A stretch of DNA of 64,000 nucleotides, taken from assembly GCA_963767645.1 (NCBI GenBank), contig CAVYEW010000010.1, positions 124,001-188,000 of the forward strand, given 5' to 3'. The position numbers and the translations under genes are program-made. Under the pieces are notes generated by a model that saw only the letters and a program-made list of their open reading frames with translations, had not been told where the DNA came from and searched no databases. Of the stretch, positions 21,836 to 32,552 are shown piece by piece; the first letter of the stretch is position 1, and each line of letters begins with the position of its first letter. This DNA comes from DATFDN01 sp963767645. GTDB lineage: Bacteria > Pseudomonadota > Alphaproteobacteria > Acetobacterales > Acetobacteraceae.

Positions 21836-23629
21836 CTACGCCGTTGCCCGCAACTGGTGCAGCACGAGCGCGAAGGTGGAGTGGAAGAACGCCGGATTCA
21901 CGTACGGGTTGTCCTGAGTGGGGTAGCCCTTCCAATAAGTCAGGTTCATCGGCAGGCGATGGTAGAACTGCATGAGCTGGACGTCCGGCAACGCCGGCAG
22001 CCAGATCTCCATGGCCTTCAGGAACAGATCCTTCATCTTCGCGCTGTCGCCCGGTGGCGTGACGAACACCTCGTCGACGATCTTGTCGTACTCGGGATCC
22101 TTCCAGCGCGACAGGTTCACCAGATGGCCGCCCGGGATCGCCTCCGAACTCGACTGGTACAGCCGCAAGGTCGCATACGGGTCGCTGACGCTGCCGCCGT
22201 GCCCAAAGATCGAGGCATTGAAGTCACCGGCGAAGAAGCGGTCGAACATGTCGGGCGGCTGGCCGTAGGTGGCGTTCATGCCCTGGCGGCGCAGCAACTC
22301 CACCAGCACCGGGCCGACCGAGGGGAAATCGAAGAAGCTGATGATCTCGAGCGTGAACGGCTTGCCGCCCGCATCGAGATACATGCCTTTGCTGTCTTTC
22401 TTCCAGCCGAGCTCGGCAAGCAGTTCGGCGCCCTTCTTCGGGTTGAACTCGTTCGTGGGATATTTGTCCAGCAGCGGCTTGGCGACACCGAAATACGGTT
22501 GCAGGCCCTTGTAGACTGAGCCGTCCGGCATCGGCAGCGGCGACAACGAGGATGCGCCGCCCCAGCCGACATCGATTAGCACCTGCCGGTCGATTAGGTA
22601 GCTGACGGCCCAGCGGAACTTCGGGTTATTGAACGGCGCGCGCTCGCAATTGAGGTACAGGGATGTCGGCCACCAGTCGACATTGCCGTACGGCAGTTTC
22701 TGCCCGGTAAAGGTGATTATGTTCGGATTGCCCTCGAACACTGTCGGGAACGTGTTCACCTGCAAACCGGTCGAGAAGTCGACCGCGTTGGAGACCAGCC
22801 CCTGCGCCAATTGCTGCTCGCCGGTGTCGGGCAGCAGCACGATGCGCTCGACTTCCGGCAGCTTGGCCACGCCGACCTTGGCGCCCCACCAGCTATCGCG
22901 GCGATCGAACACCTTTTGCGTCGGCGTGGCATTCACCACGCGCCACGGACCAGTTGTCACCGGCCAGTCCTTCTCAATATCGAGGCCGGCGAACGTGGTC
23001 CAGTCCTTGCCCTCGAAGATGTGCTTGGGGACGATGTGCAGGCCGATATCGTATTTGTACGAGAGCATATGGTTGAAGAAGCGCGGGGACGGCACCTTGA
23101 ACTTCAGCAGCGTGGTGTTGGGGTCGACCACGGTTGCCAACTCCAGCACCTCCTGTACGTCCTTGCCCCACTTCACCTTCGCGCCGAGCCTGTTCAGCGA
23201 GTTCAGTGAATAGGCGACGTCCTCGGCGGAAAACGGCTTGCCGTCGCTCCAGTTGATCCCGGAGCGGGTCTTGACCGTGAGCTGCTTGTAGTCGGAGCTG
23301 AACGAGTAGCTCTCGGCCAGCCACATGATCTCCTTGTCGGCGAAGGCGCTGTAAAATGCCAGCGGCTCGTAGATGATGTTGCCGCCGAGCTGCGGGTTCG
23401 ACCCGATTACGTATGGGCTCCACAGGCCGTATTCCTCGAACTTACCGTCGCTGCCGCCGCGCACGCAGACCAGCGTGCGATTGCGCGGAATATTCTTGAG
23501 CTGACCGGCCGCGATGGCCGTAGTGACATTGGCGAAGCCGGCCGGCAAGGCCAGCGCGGTGGCAAGGATTGCAGACGACTTGATGAAGTCTCGCCGTGTG
23601 GCCGCGAGGCCCCGAACGTTATTTTCCAT
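21836..23629 (-). CDS. ABC importer substrate-binding protein (SBP family 5)
   Basis: 597-residue periplasmic solute-binding protein of the extracellular family 5 (peptide/nickel). The N-terminus has a Tat-like signal with TRRDFIKSS followed by a hydrophobic stretch ILATALALPAGFANV and an Ala-rich cleavage zone. Family pattern visible: LTVKTRSGINWSDGKPFSAEDVAYS (the WSDG-x-PF-x-A-x-DV signature) and YLNCERAPFNNPKFRWAVSYLIDR. The ATG at 23629 places the twin-arginine motif about 12 residues in; an upstream in-frame start would bury it. It heads the minus-strand operon. Confidence 0.92.
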   Translation of the reverse strand: MENNVRGLAATRRDFIKSSAILATALALPAGFANVTTAIAAGQLKNIPRNRTLVCVRGGSDGKFEEYGLWSPYVIGSNPQLGGNIIYEPLAFYSAFADKEIMWLAESYSFSSDYKQLTVKTRSGINWSDGKPFSAEDVAYSLNSLNRLGAKVKWGKDVQEVLELATVVDPNTTLLKFKVPSPRFFNHMLSYKYDIGLHIVPKHIFEGKDWTTFAGLDIEKDWPVTTGPWRVVNATPTQKVFDRRDSWWGAKVGVAKLPEVERIVLLPDTGEQQLAQGLVSNAVDFSTGLQVNTFPTVFEGNPNIITFTGQKLPYGNVDWWPTSLYLNCERAPFNNPKFRWAVSYLIDRQVLIDVGWGGASSLSPLPMPDGSVYKGLQPYFGVAKPLLDKYPTNEFNPKKGAELLAELGWKKDSKGMYLDAGGKPFTLEIISFFDFPSVGPVLVELLRRQGMNATYGQPPDMFDRFFAGDFNASIFGHGGSVSDPYATLRLYQSSSEAIPGGHLVNLSRWKDPEYDKIVDEVFVTPPGDSAKMKDLFLKAMEIWLPALPDVQLMQFYHRLPMNLTYWKGYPTQDNPYVNPAFFHSTFALVLHQLRATA

Positions 23630-24073
23630 CCCTGATTTCCTCGTTTTCCGTCCTGACCTTATGCCCACTACGGCAGGAGATGCAGAGCGGCGTCTGTTCT
23701 CATGACAGCTCTGAAGACGCTAACATACGGAAGTTGGCTTGGGAACAGCGTTGACGCCAGACGCGATGGTTGTACGGGCCGGCAACCAAACCCTGCTGTG
23801 CTGCACGTGCGCATGCAATTCATGGCGGAATAGTTTCGGACCAAGTTAAGGCGGTTGCGGCTCCCGCAACCACGCCAGGCGGCCCCGCGCCTAAACCACA
23901 GGCGTACTGTGCCGATAATCCGCACCAGCTCGCGACTGATCCTGCTCGCGCCGTTTTTCGCTAGCCCCCGAGCAGCGGATCGTGCTCCCGTCCGGGCTGC
24001 GCGGCACGGACGTCGGGTGCATCATGGTGGCGGGTCTGCCATGGGACCGCAAGCCATAGGGAAGGCAGAAAGC
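23630..24073. other. Intergenic region, binding protein / pirin
   Basis: 444 bases between divergent genes. It should contain both promoters, but no near-consensus pair stands out. Short frames exist on both strands; none has a good ribosome site or protein-like composition. I see no RNA gene. Confidence 0.5.
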
Positions 24074-24982
24074 ATGAGCTGGCTCACGGATGTCGAGCCG
24101 ACCGTCGGGAGTAGCGGCGCGGTGGATATCGTCATCGAACCAGGGGTGAAGGACCTGGGCGGGTTCCGCGTGCGCCGCGCCTTGCCGAGCGCGCGACGGC
24201 GCATGGTCGGGCCGTTCATCTTTCTCGACCACATGGGGCCGGCGCGCTTCGCGGTGGGAGAGGGCATCGACGTTCGGCCGCACCCGCATATCGGCCTCGC
24301 CACCCTGACCTACCTCATGGCCGGCAGCATCCTGCATCGCGACACGCTCGGCAGCAGCCAAGACATCACTCCGGGCGACGTGAACTGGATGACGGCCGGA
24401 CGGGGGATCGCGCATTCGGAGCGTTCGTCGCTGGCATCGCGCGCGAGCGCCCGCGGCATGGCCGCGGTCCAGAGCTGGGTCGCCTTGCCTCGGGCCCACG
24501 AGGAAGCCGCACCCGGCTTCTTCCACCATGACCGTTCGCAATTGCCGCACCTGCAGGATTCCGGGACGGCCCTCCGTCTGATCGTCGGTGCTGCCTACGG
24601 ACAGACCTCGCCGGTGCGGACCTTCTCGCACATGTTCTACGCCGACGCCTCGCTCGCCGCGAACGCCGCGTTGCCTCTGCCGGCGGAGCATGCGGAGAGG
24701 GCGGTCTACGTCCTGGAGGGCGAGGTGGAGATCGCCGGAGAGACATACGGCGCCCACGTGCTGCTGGTGTTCCGCCCCGCTGACGCGATTACCGTGCGAG
24801 CCACGCGGCCGAGCCGCATTCTGCTGCTTGGCGGCGAGCCGATGGACGGTCCGCGACATATCTGGTGGAACTTCGCGCATAGTTCGCAAGACCGGATCGA
24901 GCAGGCCAAGGCGGATTGGAAGGCGGGCCGTTTCGGCCTGGTGCCAGGGGACGAGCGGGAGTTCATCCCGCTTCCAGACTGA
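24074..24982 (+). CDS. Pirin family protein
   Basis: 302-residue bicupin of the pirin family. The N-terminal cupin carries the metal motif: RPHPHIGLATLTYLMAG gives the two His of H-x-H-x-G (near 75), and AGRGIAHSERS near 117 gives the later His/Glu ligands. VRRALPSARRRMVGPFIFLDHMGP is the family opening, and the C-terminal cupin is present. Pirins are non-heme iron proteins, some with quercetinase activity. Start at 24074 because homology begins directly there. Monocistronic, divergent from the binding-protein operon and convergent with the K+ channel gene. Confidence 0.92.
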   Translation: MSWLTDVEPTVGSSGAVDIVIEPGVKDLGGFRVRRALPSARRRMVGPFIFLDHMGPARFAVGEGIDVRPHPHIGLATLTYLMAGSILHRDTLGSSQDITPGDVNWMTAGRGIAHSERSSLASRASARGMAAVQSWVALPRAHEEAAPGFFHHDRSQLPHLQDSGTALRLIVGAAYGQTSPVRTFSHMFYADASLAANAALPLPAEHAERAVYVLEGEVEIAGETYGAHVLLVFRPADAITVRATRPSRILLLGGEPMDGPRHIWWNFAHSSQDRIEQAKADWKAGRFGLVPGDEREFIPLPD

Positions 24983-24995
24983 AAGCGGCGGCTTT

Positions 24996-26024
24996 CTACG
25001 GCAGCGCCTCGGTCCGATGGAACTGACCGTAGTCGATGGCTCGGCGTCCATCGTCCGTGATGCCGAACATGTCCGCGTAGCGGTGGTTGAACCGGACCTC
25101 GTGCGGCAGATACGATACCCGCGCGTGAACTGTTTGCGACATCGTCTCGTCGAGCCCGGTGACGGTGACGAGGATCTCAGCCTCCATCTCTTCCAGGACT
25201 TGGTGCGTGGCACCGAACAGCGGACTATCCTGGTCCAGGACGTGCATGGCCAAGAACGACATGGCGAAGATCGGCGTGTGATCGCGCGCCAGCGCGAGGT
25301 CATAGAACCGGCGCATGAACGTGCCTTCGCTGGTCTGTTCGTTCCGCACCAACGTCATGCCGACCTCGGCCTGCAGGATCTGGCTCAGCCTTTCGTTGCC
25401 CATTCGCACCATCAATGTTTGTGCGCCGTTGTATGAAGAAACAACGGCGACCTTGCTGAACAGCACGCGGGCGGTCGGGCGGGATACCCGGGCGAACATC
25501 ACTCCAGTGGTGAGCGCAACCAATACGATCCCGCACAGCGTCTCGACGGTCATCACCGCATTGGCGTAGTCGGTGGCCGGTGCCAGTACGCCGTAGCCGA
25601 TGGTGCCGAACGTCTCGACGCTGAAGAAGAAAGCGTCCCGGAAGAAACCGGGACGCGCGTTCGTGACGGCGCCGGGTTGCAGCCAATAGAGGAAGGCGAA
25701 TGCCAGATTGGCGAGGAGATAGACTCCGGTCATGAGCAGAAGAAAGCCGCTCCAGGGGAGCCGCAAGGCCCGGTGGTAGAGATCCTTGGTCAGATTTGAG
25801 CGCAGACCCACCCGAAGCAGCCCTTGTTCGGCGCCCCTTTGGATGAATCGCTGCGTGCCGACTCTCCCCCGGGTGTTCTGTCCGTCCGTGTGGACCCGCG
25901 GCTGCTGCAAAAGCCCGTTCCGAAGCAAGTTCGACTTCCATATCGACGAAAGGTTCCGATGGGCAGGCCGCTCTACGTGCAATCGCAACGCTCCGGCCTG
26001 TTCTCTCCCGGAGACTGCACCCAT
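24996..26024 (-). CDS. Kir-type inward-rectifier K+ channel
   Basis: Bacterial Kir channel (KirBac group), a tetrameric two-TM potassium channel. Order: slide helix TKDLYHRALRLPWSG, outer helix FLLLMTGVYLLANLAFAFLYWL, pore with the selectivity filter FGTIGYGVLAP (TIGYG), inner helix GIVLVALTTGVMFARVSRP, then the cytoplasmic immunoglobulin-like domain (about 140 residues) from VLFSKVAVVSSYNGAQTLMVRMGN to the end. The start is uncertain: ATG at 26024 gives 342 residues with about 85 before the first helix, and a shorter protein from an internal TTG or GTG is possible. Divergent from tadA, convergent with pirin. Confidence 0.88.
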   Translation of the reverse strand: MGAVSGREQAGALRLHVERPAHRNLSSIWKSNLLRNGLLQQPRVHTDGQNTRGRVGTQRFIQRGAEQGLLRVGLRSNLTKDLYHRALRLPWSGFLLLMTGVYLLANLAFAFLYWLQPGAVTNARPGFFRDAFFFSVETFGTIGYGVLAPATDYANAVMTVETLCGIVLVALTTGVMFARVSRPTARVLFSKVAVVSSYNGAQTLMVRMGNERLSQILQAEVGMTLVRNEQTSEGTFMRRFYDLALARDHTPIFAMSFLAMHVLDQDSPLFGATHQVLEEMEAEILVTVTGLDETMSQTVHARVSYLPHEVRFNHRYADMFGITDDGRRAIDYGQFHRTEALP

Positions 26025-26117
26025 GTTCTTGGCATGGCGAAAGGCGAGATCGGCAGGACTATGGTGGCCGGCGCGCCCCGGATTATAGCATGGCCCGACA
26101 GCGGACGCACCTCGCCG

Positions 26118-26552
26118 ATGGAGATCGCGCTCGCCGAAGCCCACAGGGCCGCGGCACGCGGCGAGGTGCCGGTCGGGGCGGTTGTCGTCGGCCCCGAGGG
26201 AGAGGTGCTGGGCCGCGCGGGCAACGAGGTAAGGGCACGCGGCGACGCGACAGCCCATGCCGAACTGCTTGCGCTACGCCAGGCCGCCCGCACCCGCCAC
26301 GCACCGCGCCTGCCCGACTGCGCATTGTTCGTGACCCTGGAGCCGTGCCCGATGTGTGCGCACGCCGCCAGCCTGTTCCGGGTGCGCCGCCTCGTGTTCG
26401 GCGCCTACGACCCCAAGGGGGGCGGGGTAGAGCATGGCGCCAGGGTCCTGGACGCCGGATCATGCCACCATCGGCCGGAGATCGTGGGAGGGGTGCGGGA
26501 ACAGGCAGCGGCGGCGCTGCTGCGGGCGTTTTTCGCCGAGCGGCGACCATAA
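26118..26552 (+). CDS. tadA: tRNA-specific adenosine deaminase TadA-like
   Basis: 144-residue zinc deaminase of the TadA/guanine-deaminase family; TadA makes inosine at position 34 of tRNA-Arg(ACG). The zinc motif is HAELLAL (His-Ala-Glu, near residue 55) and PCPMC (P-C-x-x-C, near 84), after GEVPVGAVVV near 16. The C-terminal GAYDPKGGGVEHGARVL fits the family. The ATG at 26118 gives the usual N-terminus (MEIALAEA); an earlier in-frame ATG at 26060 is possible. The tail is a little short, so a different nucleoside deaminase is possible. Confidence 0.82.
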   Translation: MEIALAEAHRAAARGEVPVGAVVVGPEGEVLGRAGNEVRARGDATAHAELLALRQAARTRHAPRLPDCALFVTLEPCPMCAHAASLFRVRRLVFGAYDPKGGGVEHGARVLDAGSCHHRPEIVGGVREQAAAALLRAFFAERRP

Positions 26553-26556
26553 CACC

Positions 26557-27840
<1,284 letters not shown>

Positions 27841-27887
27841 GACATCCCCCGCTTCAACCGGTGTCCGCCGTAGCATAGGGTGCGCGC

Positions 27888-29423
27888 ATGGACGATCTTC
27901 GCCCGATTGCCGCCCGCCCGCCCGCAACCAATGTCCCCGAATACACTGTTTCGGAGATCTCCGGGGCTGTCCGCCGCGCGCTGGAGGGTAATTTCGGCCG
28001 CGTGCGCGTGCGCGGCGAGATAACGGAGCTGAAGCGCTACCCATCCGGTCACGCCTACCTCTCGCTGAAGGATGAGGGCGCGAAGCTCGCCGGCGTGATC
28101 TGGAAATCGGCCATGGCCCGGCTCGGGTTGACCCCGGAGAACGGGGTGGAGGTGATCGCGACCGGACGGCTGACCGCGTATGCGGAGCGGTCCTCCTATC
28201 AGCTTGTCATCGAGCGGCTGGACTATGCGGGAGCCGGCGCAATGCTGGCGCGCATCGAGGCGCTGCGCCAGCGTCTCGCGGCCGAGGGGCTGTTCGAGCC
28301 GTCCCGCAAGCAGAAGTTGCCCATGCTCCCGCGGGTCGTCGGCGTGGTGACGTCGGAGCGCGGCGCCGTGATCCAGGACATCCGCACCACCATTGCGCGC
28401 CGGTTCCCGCGCTCCATCCTGCTTTGGCCGGTGCCCGTGCAGGGCGAAGGCGCGGCGGAGCGCATCGCGCAGGCAATCGCCGGATTCGACGCGCTGGCGT
28501 CCGGCGGGCCTGTGCCGCGCCCCGACGTGCTGATCGTGGCACGCGGCGGTGGCAGCCTGGAAGACCTCATGGCCTTCAACGACGAGGGCGTGGTTCGCGC
28601 CGCCGCGCTTTGCCGCATTCCGCTGATCTCGGCGGTCGGGCATGAGACCGACACCACGCTCATCGATTTCGCCGCCGACCGGCGTGCGCCGACCCCGACC
28701 GCCGCGGCCGAGCTGGCCGTGCCGGTCCACGCCGAGTTGCTCGCGAGCCTTGTCCATACCGAGGCGCGGCTGCTCGGCGCCCTCAACCGTCTCGCGGGCG
28801 AGCGGCGACTCAGGCTGGGACGGGCCGAGCGCGGCCTGCCCGATCTTCCTGCCCTGCTCGGACAGGCGCGGCAGCGTCTTGACGACCGGGCGGAGCGGCT
28901 GGCGATCGCGCTGCCCAATCTGCTCGCCGCGCGCCGCTCGGCGCTGGAACGGGCGGAGCGCCGCTTGCCGGACCCGGCGACACTCCTACGTCATGCGCGC
29001 CAGCATCTCACCAGTGCCGAGACGAGGCTTGCCCTGGCGCTGCCGAACCTGGTCGAGCGTCGGCGCGGCGGGCTTGCCTTGTGCGGCCAGAAGCTCGACG
29101 CCGGCCTGCGCCATGCCGTCGGCGGCCTGCACGGCCGGGCCGCGCGCACATTGACCCGGCTGTCGGACGTGCCGCTGCGCGCCGCTTTGCGCGCATGGCG
29201 CGCGCGTGCCGAGGGCGCCGGCGGACGCTTGGAAGCGGTCTCGCCGCTGGCCGTGCTGAAGCGCGGCTACGTCGTGGTCTCGGATGCCAGTGGCCACGCC
29301 CTGACCGAGTCCGGACAGGTGCGCCCCGGCCAACGTCTGCGCCTTCGGTTCTGCGACGGAGAAGTGGGCGCCCAGGCCGATGGAGGCAGGGCAACGGACC
29401 GGCAGGGCCGGCTGGCCCTCTAA
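27888..29423 (+). CDS. xseA: Exodeoxyribonuclease VII large subunit
   Basis: 511-residue large subunit of ExoVII, which with XseB degrades single-stranded DNA. N-terminal OB-fold: YTVSEISGAVRRALEGNFGRVRVRGEI then GHAYLSLKDEGAKLAGVIW. Catalytic domain: LPRVVGVVTSERGAVIQDI near 150, VARGGGSLEDLMAFNDE near 215, and SAVGHETDTTLIDFAADRRAPTPTAAAE near 240. These are followed by a long helical region and the C-terminal PLAVLKRGYVVV segment. The helical region has internal repeats (RLPDPATL/GLPDLPALL modules), making it somewhat longer than average. No xseB lies beside it. Confidence 0.96.
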   Translation: MDDLRPIAARPPATNVPEYTVSEISGAVRRALEGNFGRVRVRGEITELKRYPSGHAYLSLKDEGAKLAGVIWKSAMARLGLTPENGVEVIATGRLTAYAERSSYQLVIERLDYAGAGAMLARIEALRQRLAAEGLFEPSRKQKLPMLPRVVGVVTSERGAVIQDIRTTIARRFPRSILLWPVPVQGEGAAERIAQAIAGFDALASGGPVPRPDVLIVARGGGSLEDLMAFNDEGVVRAAALCRIPLISAVGHETDTTLIDFAADRRAPTPTAAAELAVPVHAELLASLVHTEARLLGALNRLAGERRLRLGRAERGLPDLPALLGQARQRLDDRAERLAIALPNLLAARRSALERAERRLPDPATLLRHARQHLTSAETRLALALPNLVERRRGGLALCGQKLDAGLRHAVGGLHGRAARTLTRLSDVPLRAALRAWRARAEGAGGRLEAVSPLAVLKRGYVVVSDASGHALTESGQVRPGQRLRLRFCDGEVGAQADGGRATDRQGRLAL

Positions 29424-29452
29424 GCGGCGCGCACGGGCGAGGGAGACACGCG

Positions 29453-31228
29453 ATGCTCGAGGCGCTGGTCGCACTGCTTGGCGCGACGGCGATTGCCGTG
29501 CCGATCTCACGCCGGCTGGGGTTCGGCAGCATCCTTGGCTATCTGGTGGCGGGCGCCGTGATCGGTCCTTCGGGCCTGCGCCTCGTCACCGACGTTCAGC
29601 AGATCGCGGCGGTGTCGGAACTCGGCGTGGTGATGCTGCTGTTCCTGATCGGCCTCGAACTCCGGCCGCACCGGCTCTGGATTCTGCGCAATGCGGTGTT
29701 CGGGCTCGGTCTCGGCCAGATGGTGCCGAGCGCGTTGCTGCTTGCCGGCCTCGCGCATCTGGCCGGAACGCCGTGGCCGGGCGCGGTCGTGCTCGGCGCC
29801 GGTCTCGCCCTGTCCTCGACGGCGATCGTGCTGCCGATGCTGGGCGAGCGAAACCTGCTTTCCTCCACCGCGGGGCGGGACAGTTTCGCGGTCCTGCTGT
29901 TCCAGGACATGGCGTTCATCCCGCTGGTCGCCCTGGTGCCGCTGCTCTCCGGCGCCGGCGTTCACACAAGCTGGCCGGCTGTGGCCCGCGGGGTGGCGGC
30001 CATTGCGGTGATCCTGGTCGGCGGCAGCTTCCTGGTACGGCCCGTCTTCCGCGCAGTAGGCGGCGCCAAGACCCCGGAGGTCTTCACCGCGACCGCGCTC
30101 CTGCTGGTGGTCGGCACCGCGGCCTTGGCCGACTGGGCGGGATTGTCCATGTCGCTCGGCGCCTTCATGGCCGGCGTCATGCTGTCGGACTCCGAATACC
30201 GCCACGAGATCCAGGCGGATATCGAGCCGTTCGAGGGCCTGCTCCTGGGCTTCTTCTTCATCTCGGTCGGCATGTCGGCCAATCTCGGGCTGGCCGCCCT
30301 CCACCCTGTACTCGTGGCCGTGCTCGTTGCGGTCGTCGTCCTGGTCAAGGCGGCCGTCGCGTTCGTGGTCGGGCTCGTCAAGCGCGGCTCCGCGAAAAGC
30401 GCGCTTCGGTTCAGCTTGGCGCTGCCGGAGGGAAGCGAGTTCAGCTTCGTCCTGTTCGCCGCCGCCGTCGCAACCGGAGCACTGGATCAGGATCGGGCCG
30501 ATCTGGCGACATTGGCGATCGCCGTCTCGATGGTCGTCGCGCCGGTCCTGTTCGCGTGCTCGGAGCGTCTCGTCATTCCCCGCTTGGAGGCAGCGAGGGA
30601 GCCTGCCTACGACCCGATCGAGGGTCCGGCGGCCCCGGTCATCATCTGCGGCTTCGGCCGCGTCGGCCAGATCGTCGGCCGGGTGCTGCAAATGCAGGGG
30701 ATTCATTTTACGGCCCTGGAGAAGAATTCAGCGCAGGTAGAGGTGGTGCGCCGGTTCGGCAACAAGGTGTATTTCGGTAATCCGACGCGGGAGGAGGTGA
30801 TGCGCGCCGCCTCGGCCGACACCGCCCGAATCCTCGTCGTTGCACTGGACGACATGGACGAGACCTTGAGGGTCGTCGAGATGGCCAAGCGGCACTTCCC
30901 GCACCTTGCCATCCTGGCCCGCGCGCGCAACCGGCACCACGCCCACTTGCTAATGGATCGCGGCGTCACCGGCATCGTCCGCGAGACCTTCCTGTCGAGC
31001 CTGCAGCTGAGCGAGATGGTGCTGGGCGAGCTCGACATCGACCCGGCCACGGTCCGCCGCACGATCGATCTGTTTCGTGAGCACGACGAGCGAACGCTGA
31101 TCGAGACCCAGGCGATCGCTCATGACGAGATGCAGCTGATCCAGAGCACCCAGCAGGCGGCCCAGGAGCTGCTGGAACTGTTCGAGGCGGACCGGGACGA
31201 AAGGAGAGAGACGGCGCCCGCTGCCTGA
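29453..31228 (+). CDS. Kef-type K+/H+ antiporter (CPA2) with RCK domain
   Basis: 591-residue monovalent cation:proton antiporter-2 protein. Twelve to thirteen TM segments fill residues 1-385; conserved pieces are GYLVAGAVIGPSGLRL near 30, LFLIGLEL near 63, LSSTAIVLPML near 120 and LGAFMAGVMLSDSEYRHEI near 235. The soluble C-terminus has an RCK/TrkA-N Rossmann domain beginning PVIICGFGRVGQIVGRVL near 395, which binds nucleotide or glutathione in KefB/C. The ATG at 29453 is preceded by GGGAGA. It lies 29 bp after xseA and may be co-transcribed. Whether it is gated like KefB/C is unknown. Confidence 0.92.
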   Translation: MLEALVALLGATAIAVPISRRLGFGSILGYLVAGAVIGPSGLRLVTDVQQIAAVSELGVVMLLFLIGLELRPHRLWILRNAVFGLGLGQMVPSALLLAGLAHLAGTPWPGAVVLGAGLALSSTAIVLPMLGERNLLSSTAGRDSFAVLLFQDMAFIPLVALVPLLSGAGVHTSWPAVARGVAAIAVILVGGSFLVRPVFRAVGGAKTPEVFTATALLLVVGTAALADWAGLSMSLGAFMAGVMLSDSEYRHEIQADIEPFEGLLLGFFFISVGMSANLGLAALHPVLVAVLVAVVVLVKAAVAFVVGLVKRGSAKSALRFSLALPEGSEFSFVLFAAAVATGALDQDRADLATLAIAVSMVVAPVLFACSERLVIPRLEAAREPAYDPIEGPAAPVIICGFGRVGQIVGRVLQMQGIHFTALEKNSAQVEVVRRFGNKVYFGNPTREEVMRAASADTARILVVALDDMDETLRVVEMAKRHFPHLAILARARNRHHAHLLMDRGVTGIVRETFLSSLQLSEMVLGELDIDPATVRRTIDLFREHDERTLIETQAIAHDEMQLIQSTQQAAQELLELFEADRDERRETAPAA

Positions 31229-31240
31229 GCGCGACGCAGG

Positions 31241-31534
31241 TCAGATCCAGTGCGCGACGTGGGCGATCAGGGCGGCCAGCCCAACGGTTGCAGTGATGAT
31301 CGCACCAAAGGTGATTCGAAAGTCGCGATCGTGGATGCGACGAAGGTCGCGCATATCCGTACGGAAGTCGCGCATCTCGGCATGCATCTCCATGCGGAAG
31401 TCATGCGCTTCCTTCCGCATCTCCGTCAGGGTGGCCGAGACCTGGGCCAACAGGGCTTCGAGTACGGCTACCCGGGCTTCCATGCTCACAGGGTAGTCCT
31501 TCCGCTCCGGCCCTTCAACGATCCCGTCCGCCAT
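31241..31534 (-). CDS. Small coiled-coil protein with C-terminal TM
   Basis: 97-residue unrecognised protein: residues 18-70 are charged and helical, with repeated EMHAEMRDFRTDMRDLRRI heptads (a coiled coil), ending in one hydrophobic segment FGAIITATVGLAALIAHVAHWI, so it is tail-anchored. The architecture resembles hemolysin XhlA-like or DUF1640-like small membrane proteins, but homology is not claimed. It sits 27 bp downstream of lpxK on the same strand. Confidence 0.75.
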   Translation of the reverse strand: MADGIVEGPERKDYPVSMEARVAVLEALLAQVSATLTEMRKEAHDFRMEMHAEMRDFRTDMRDLRRIHDRDFRITFGAIITATVGLAALIAHVAHWI

Positions 31535-31561
31535 CGTTCGCCCGATCCCGCCGTTCCCTCC

Positions 31562-32548
31562 CTACGCTCGGCGCGTTGAGGAACCGCTAATCGTCCGTTG
31601 CAACACCTCGTCCAGCGCCGCCGGCTGGTTCCAGGTGAGACTGACGCGAGCGACTTCGACCTGCCCGCGCAGCGCGGTCGGGAGGCGCACCACGTCCTTC
31701 GCGGTCGTGACCGGCACTGCGCCGAGACGGGCGGCGCGATCGAGCAGGCGGTGGATGTCGGTGGCCCGATAGGGATGGTGGTCGGGAAAAGCCGCAGTTC
31801 CAACAAGTTGCGCGCCGGCTTCGGCCAGCGTCGTGAAGAACTTCTCCGGCCTGCCGATGCCGGCGAAGGCGAAGACAAGCCGACCGGCAAGCGCGGCCAC
31901 TTCCGGGGCCGGGACCAGCCGCGCATGCAGCACCTTCAGGCCCGCGAGCAGGGCGGTCACGCCGGTGCGGTCAGGTCCGATCAGCACTGCCGCGCCGCAA
32001 CGCGCGGCGCCGGCCGCCACCGTCTCGCGCAGCGGCCCGGCCGGAAACAGCCTGCCGTTGCCGAATCCCGAACCGCCATCGATCACCAGCAGCGACAGGT
32101 CCTTGTGCAATGTCGGGTTCTGCAGCCCGTCATCCAGCACCAGCACCTCGGCCCCGGCGGCGATTGCGGCGCGGGCCGAAGCGGCGCGATCGGCTCCGGT
32201 CCAGGTCGGTGCCACCGCGGCCAGAAGCAACGCCTCGTCGCCGACCTGCGCGCTGCCATCGCCGGGCCGCACGCGCCGCGGCCCGCGCGCCGCGCCACCA
32301 TAGCCGCGCAGCAGGACATGTACGCGCCTTCCCTCGGCTTGCAGCCGCTGCGCCAAGTCGAGGGCAACGATGGTCTTGCCGGTCCCTCCCAAAGTGACGT
32401 TGCCGCAGCAGATCACCGGAACGGGCGCGCGTGTCCCCGGCCGGGCGATCCGCCGCGAGGTGATCGACCCGGCAACCGCCGCGACCGGCTGCAGCAGCCG
32501 CGCCGGAAGAGAATCAGGGGACCCAGACCAGAACGCGGGCGGCCGCAT
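31562..32548 (-). CDS. lpxK: Tetraacyldisaccharide 4'-kinase
   Basis: 328-residue LpxK, the inner-membrane kinase that phosphorylates the 4' position of lipid A precursor (lipid IV-A). The N-terminus MRPPAFWSGSPDSLPARLLQPVAAVAG is the membrane-associated helix. P-loop GNVTLGGTGKTIVAL near 60 carries Walker A, GYGG near 95 follows, and VLVLDDGLQNPTLHKDLSLLVID near 142-165 has the catalytic DDG-x-QN. The ATG at 32548 is chosen by homology and sits 4 bases after the waaA stop, making a DUF374-waaA-lpxK operon for lipid A/Kdo assembly. Confidence 0.95.
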   Translation of the reverse strand: MRPPAFWSGSPDSLPARLLQPVAAVAGSITSRRIARPGTRAPVPVICCGNVTLGGTGKTIVALDLAQRLQAEGRRVHVLLRGYGGAARGPRRVRPGDGSAQVGDEALLLAAVAPTWTGADRAASARAAIAAGAEVLVLDDGLQNPTLHKDLSLLVIDGGSGFGNGRLFPAGPLRETVAAGAARCGAAVLIGPDRTGVTALLAGLKVLHARLVPAPEVAALAGRLVFAFAGIGRPEKFFTTLAEAGAQLVGTAAFPDHHPYRATDIHRLLDRAARLGAVPVTTAKDVVRLPTALRGQVEVARVSLTWNQPAALDEVLQRTISGSSTRRA

Positions 32549-32552
32549 TGCC

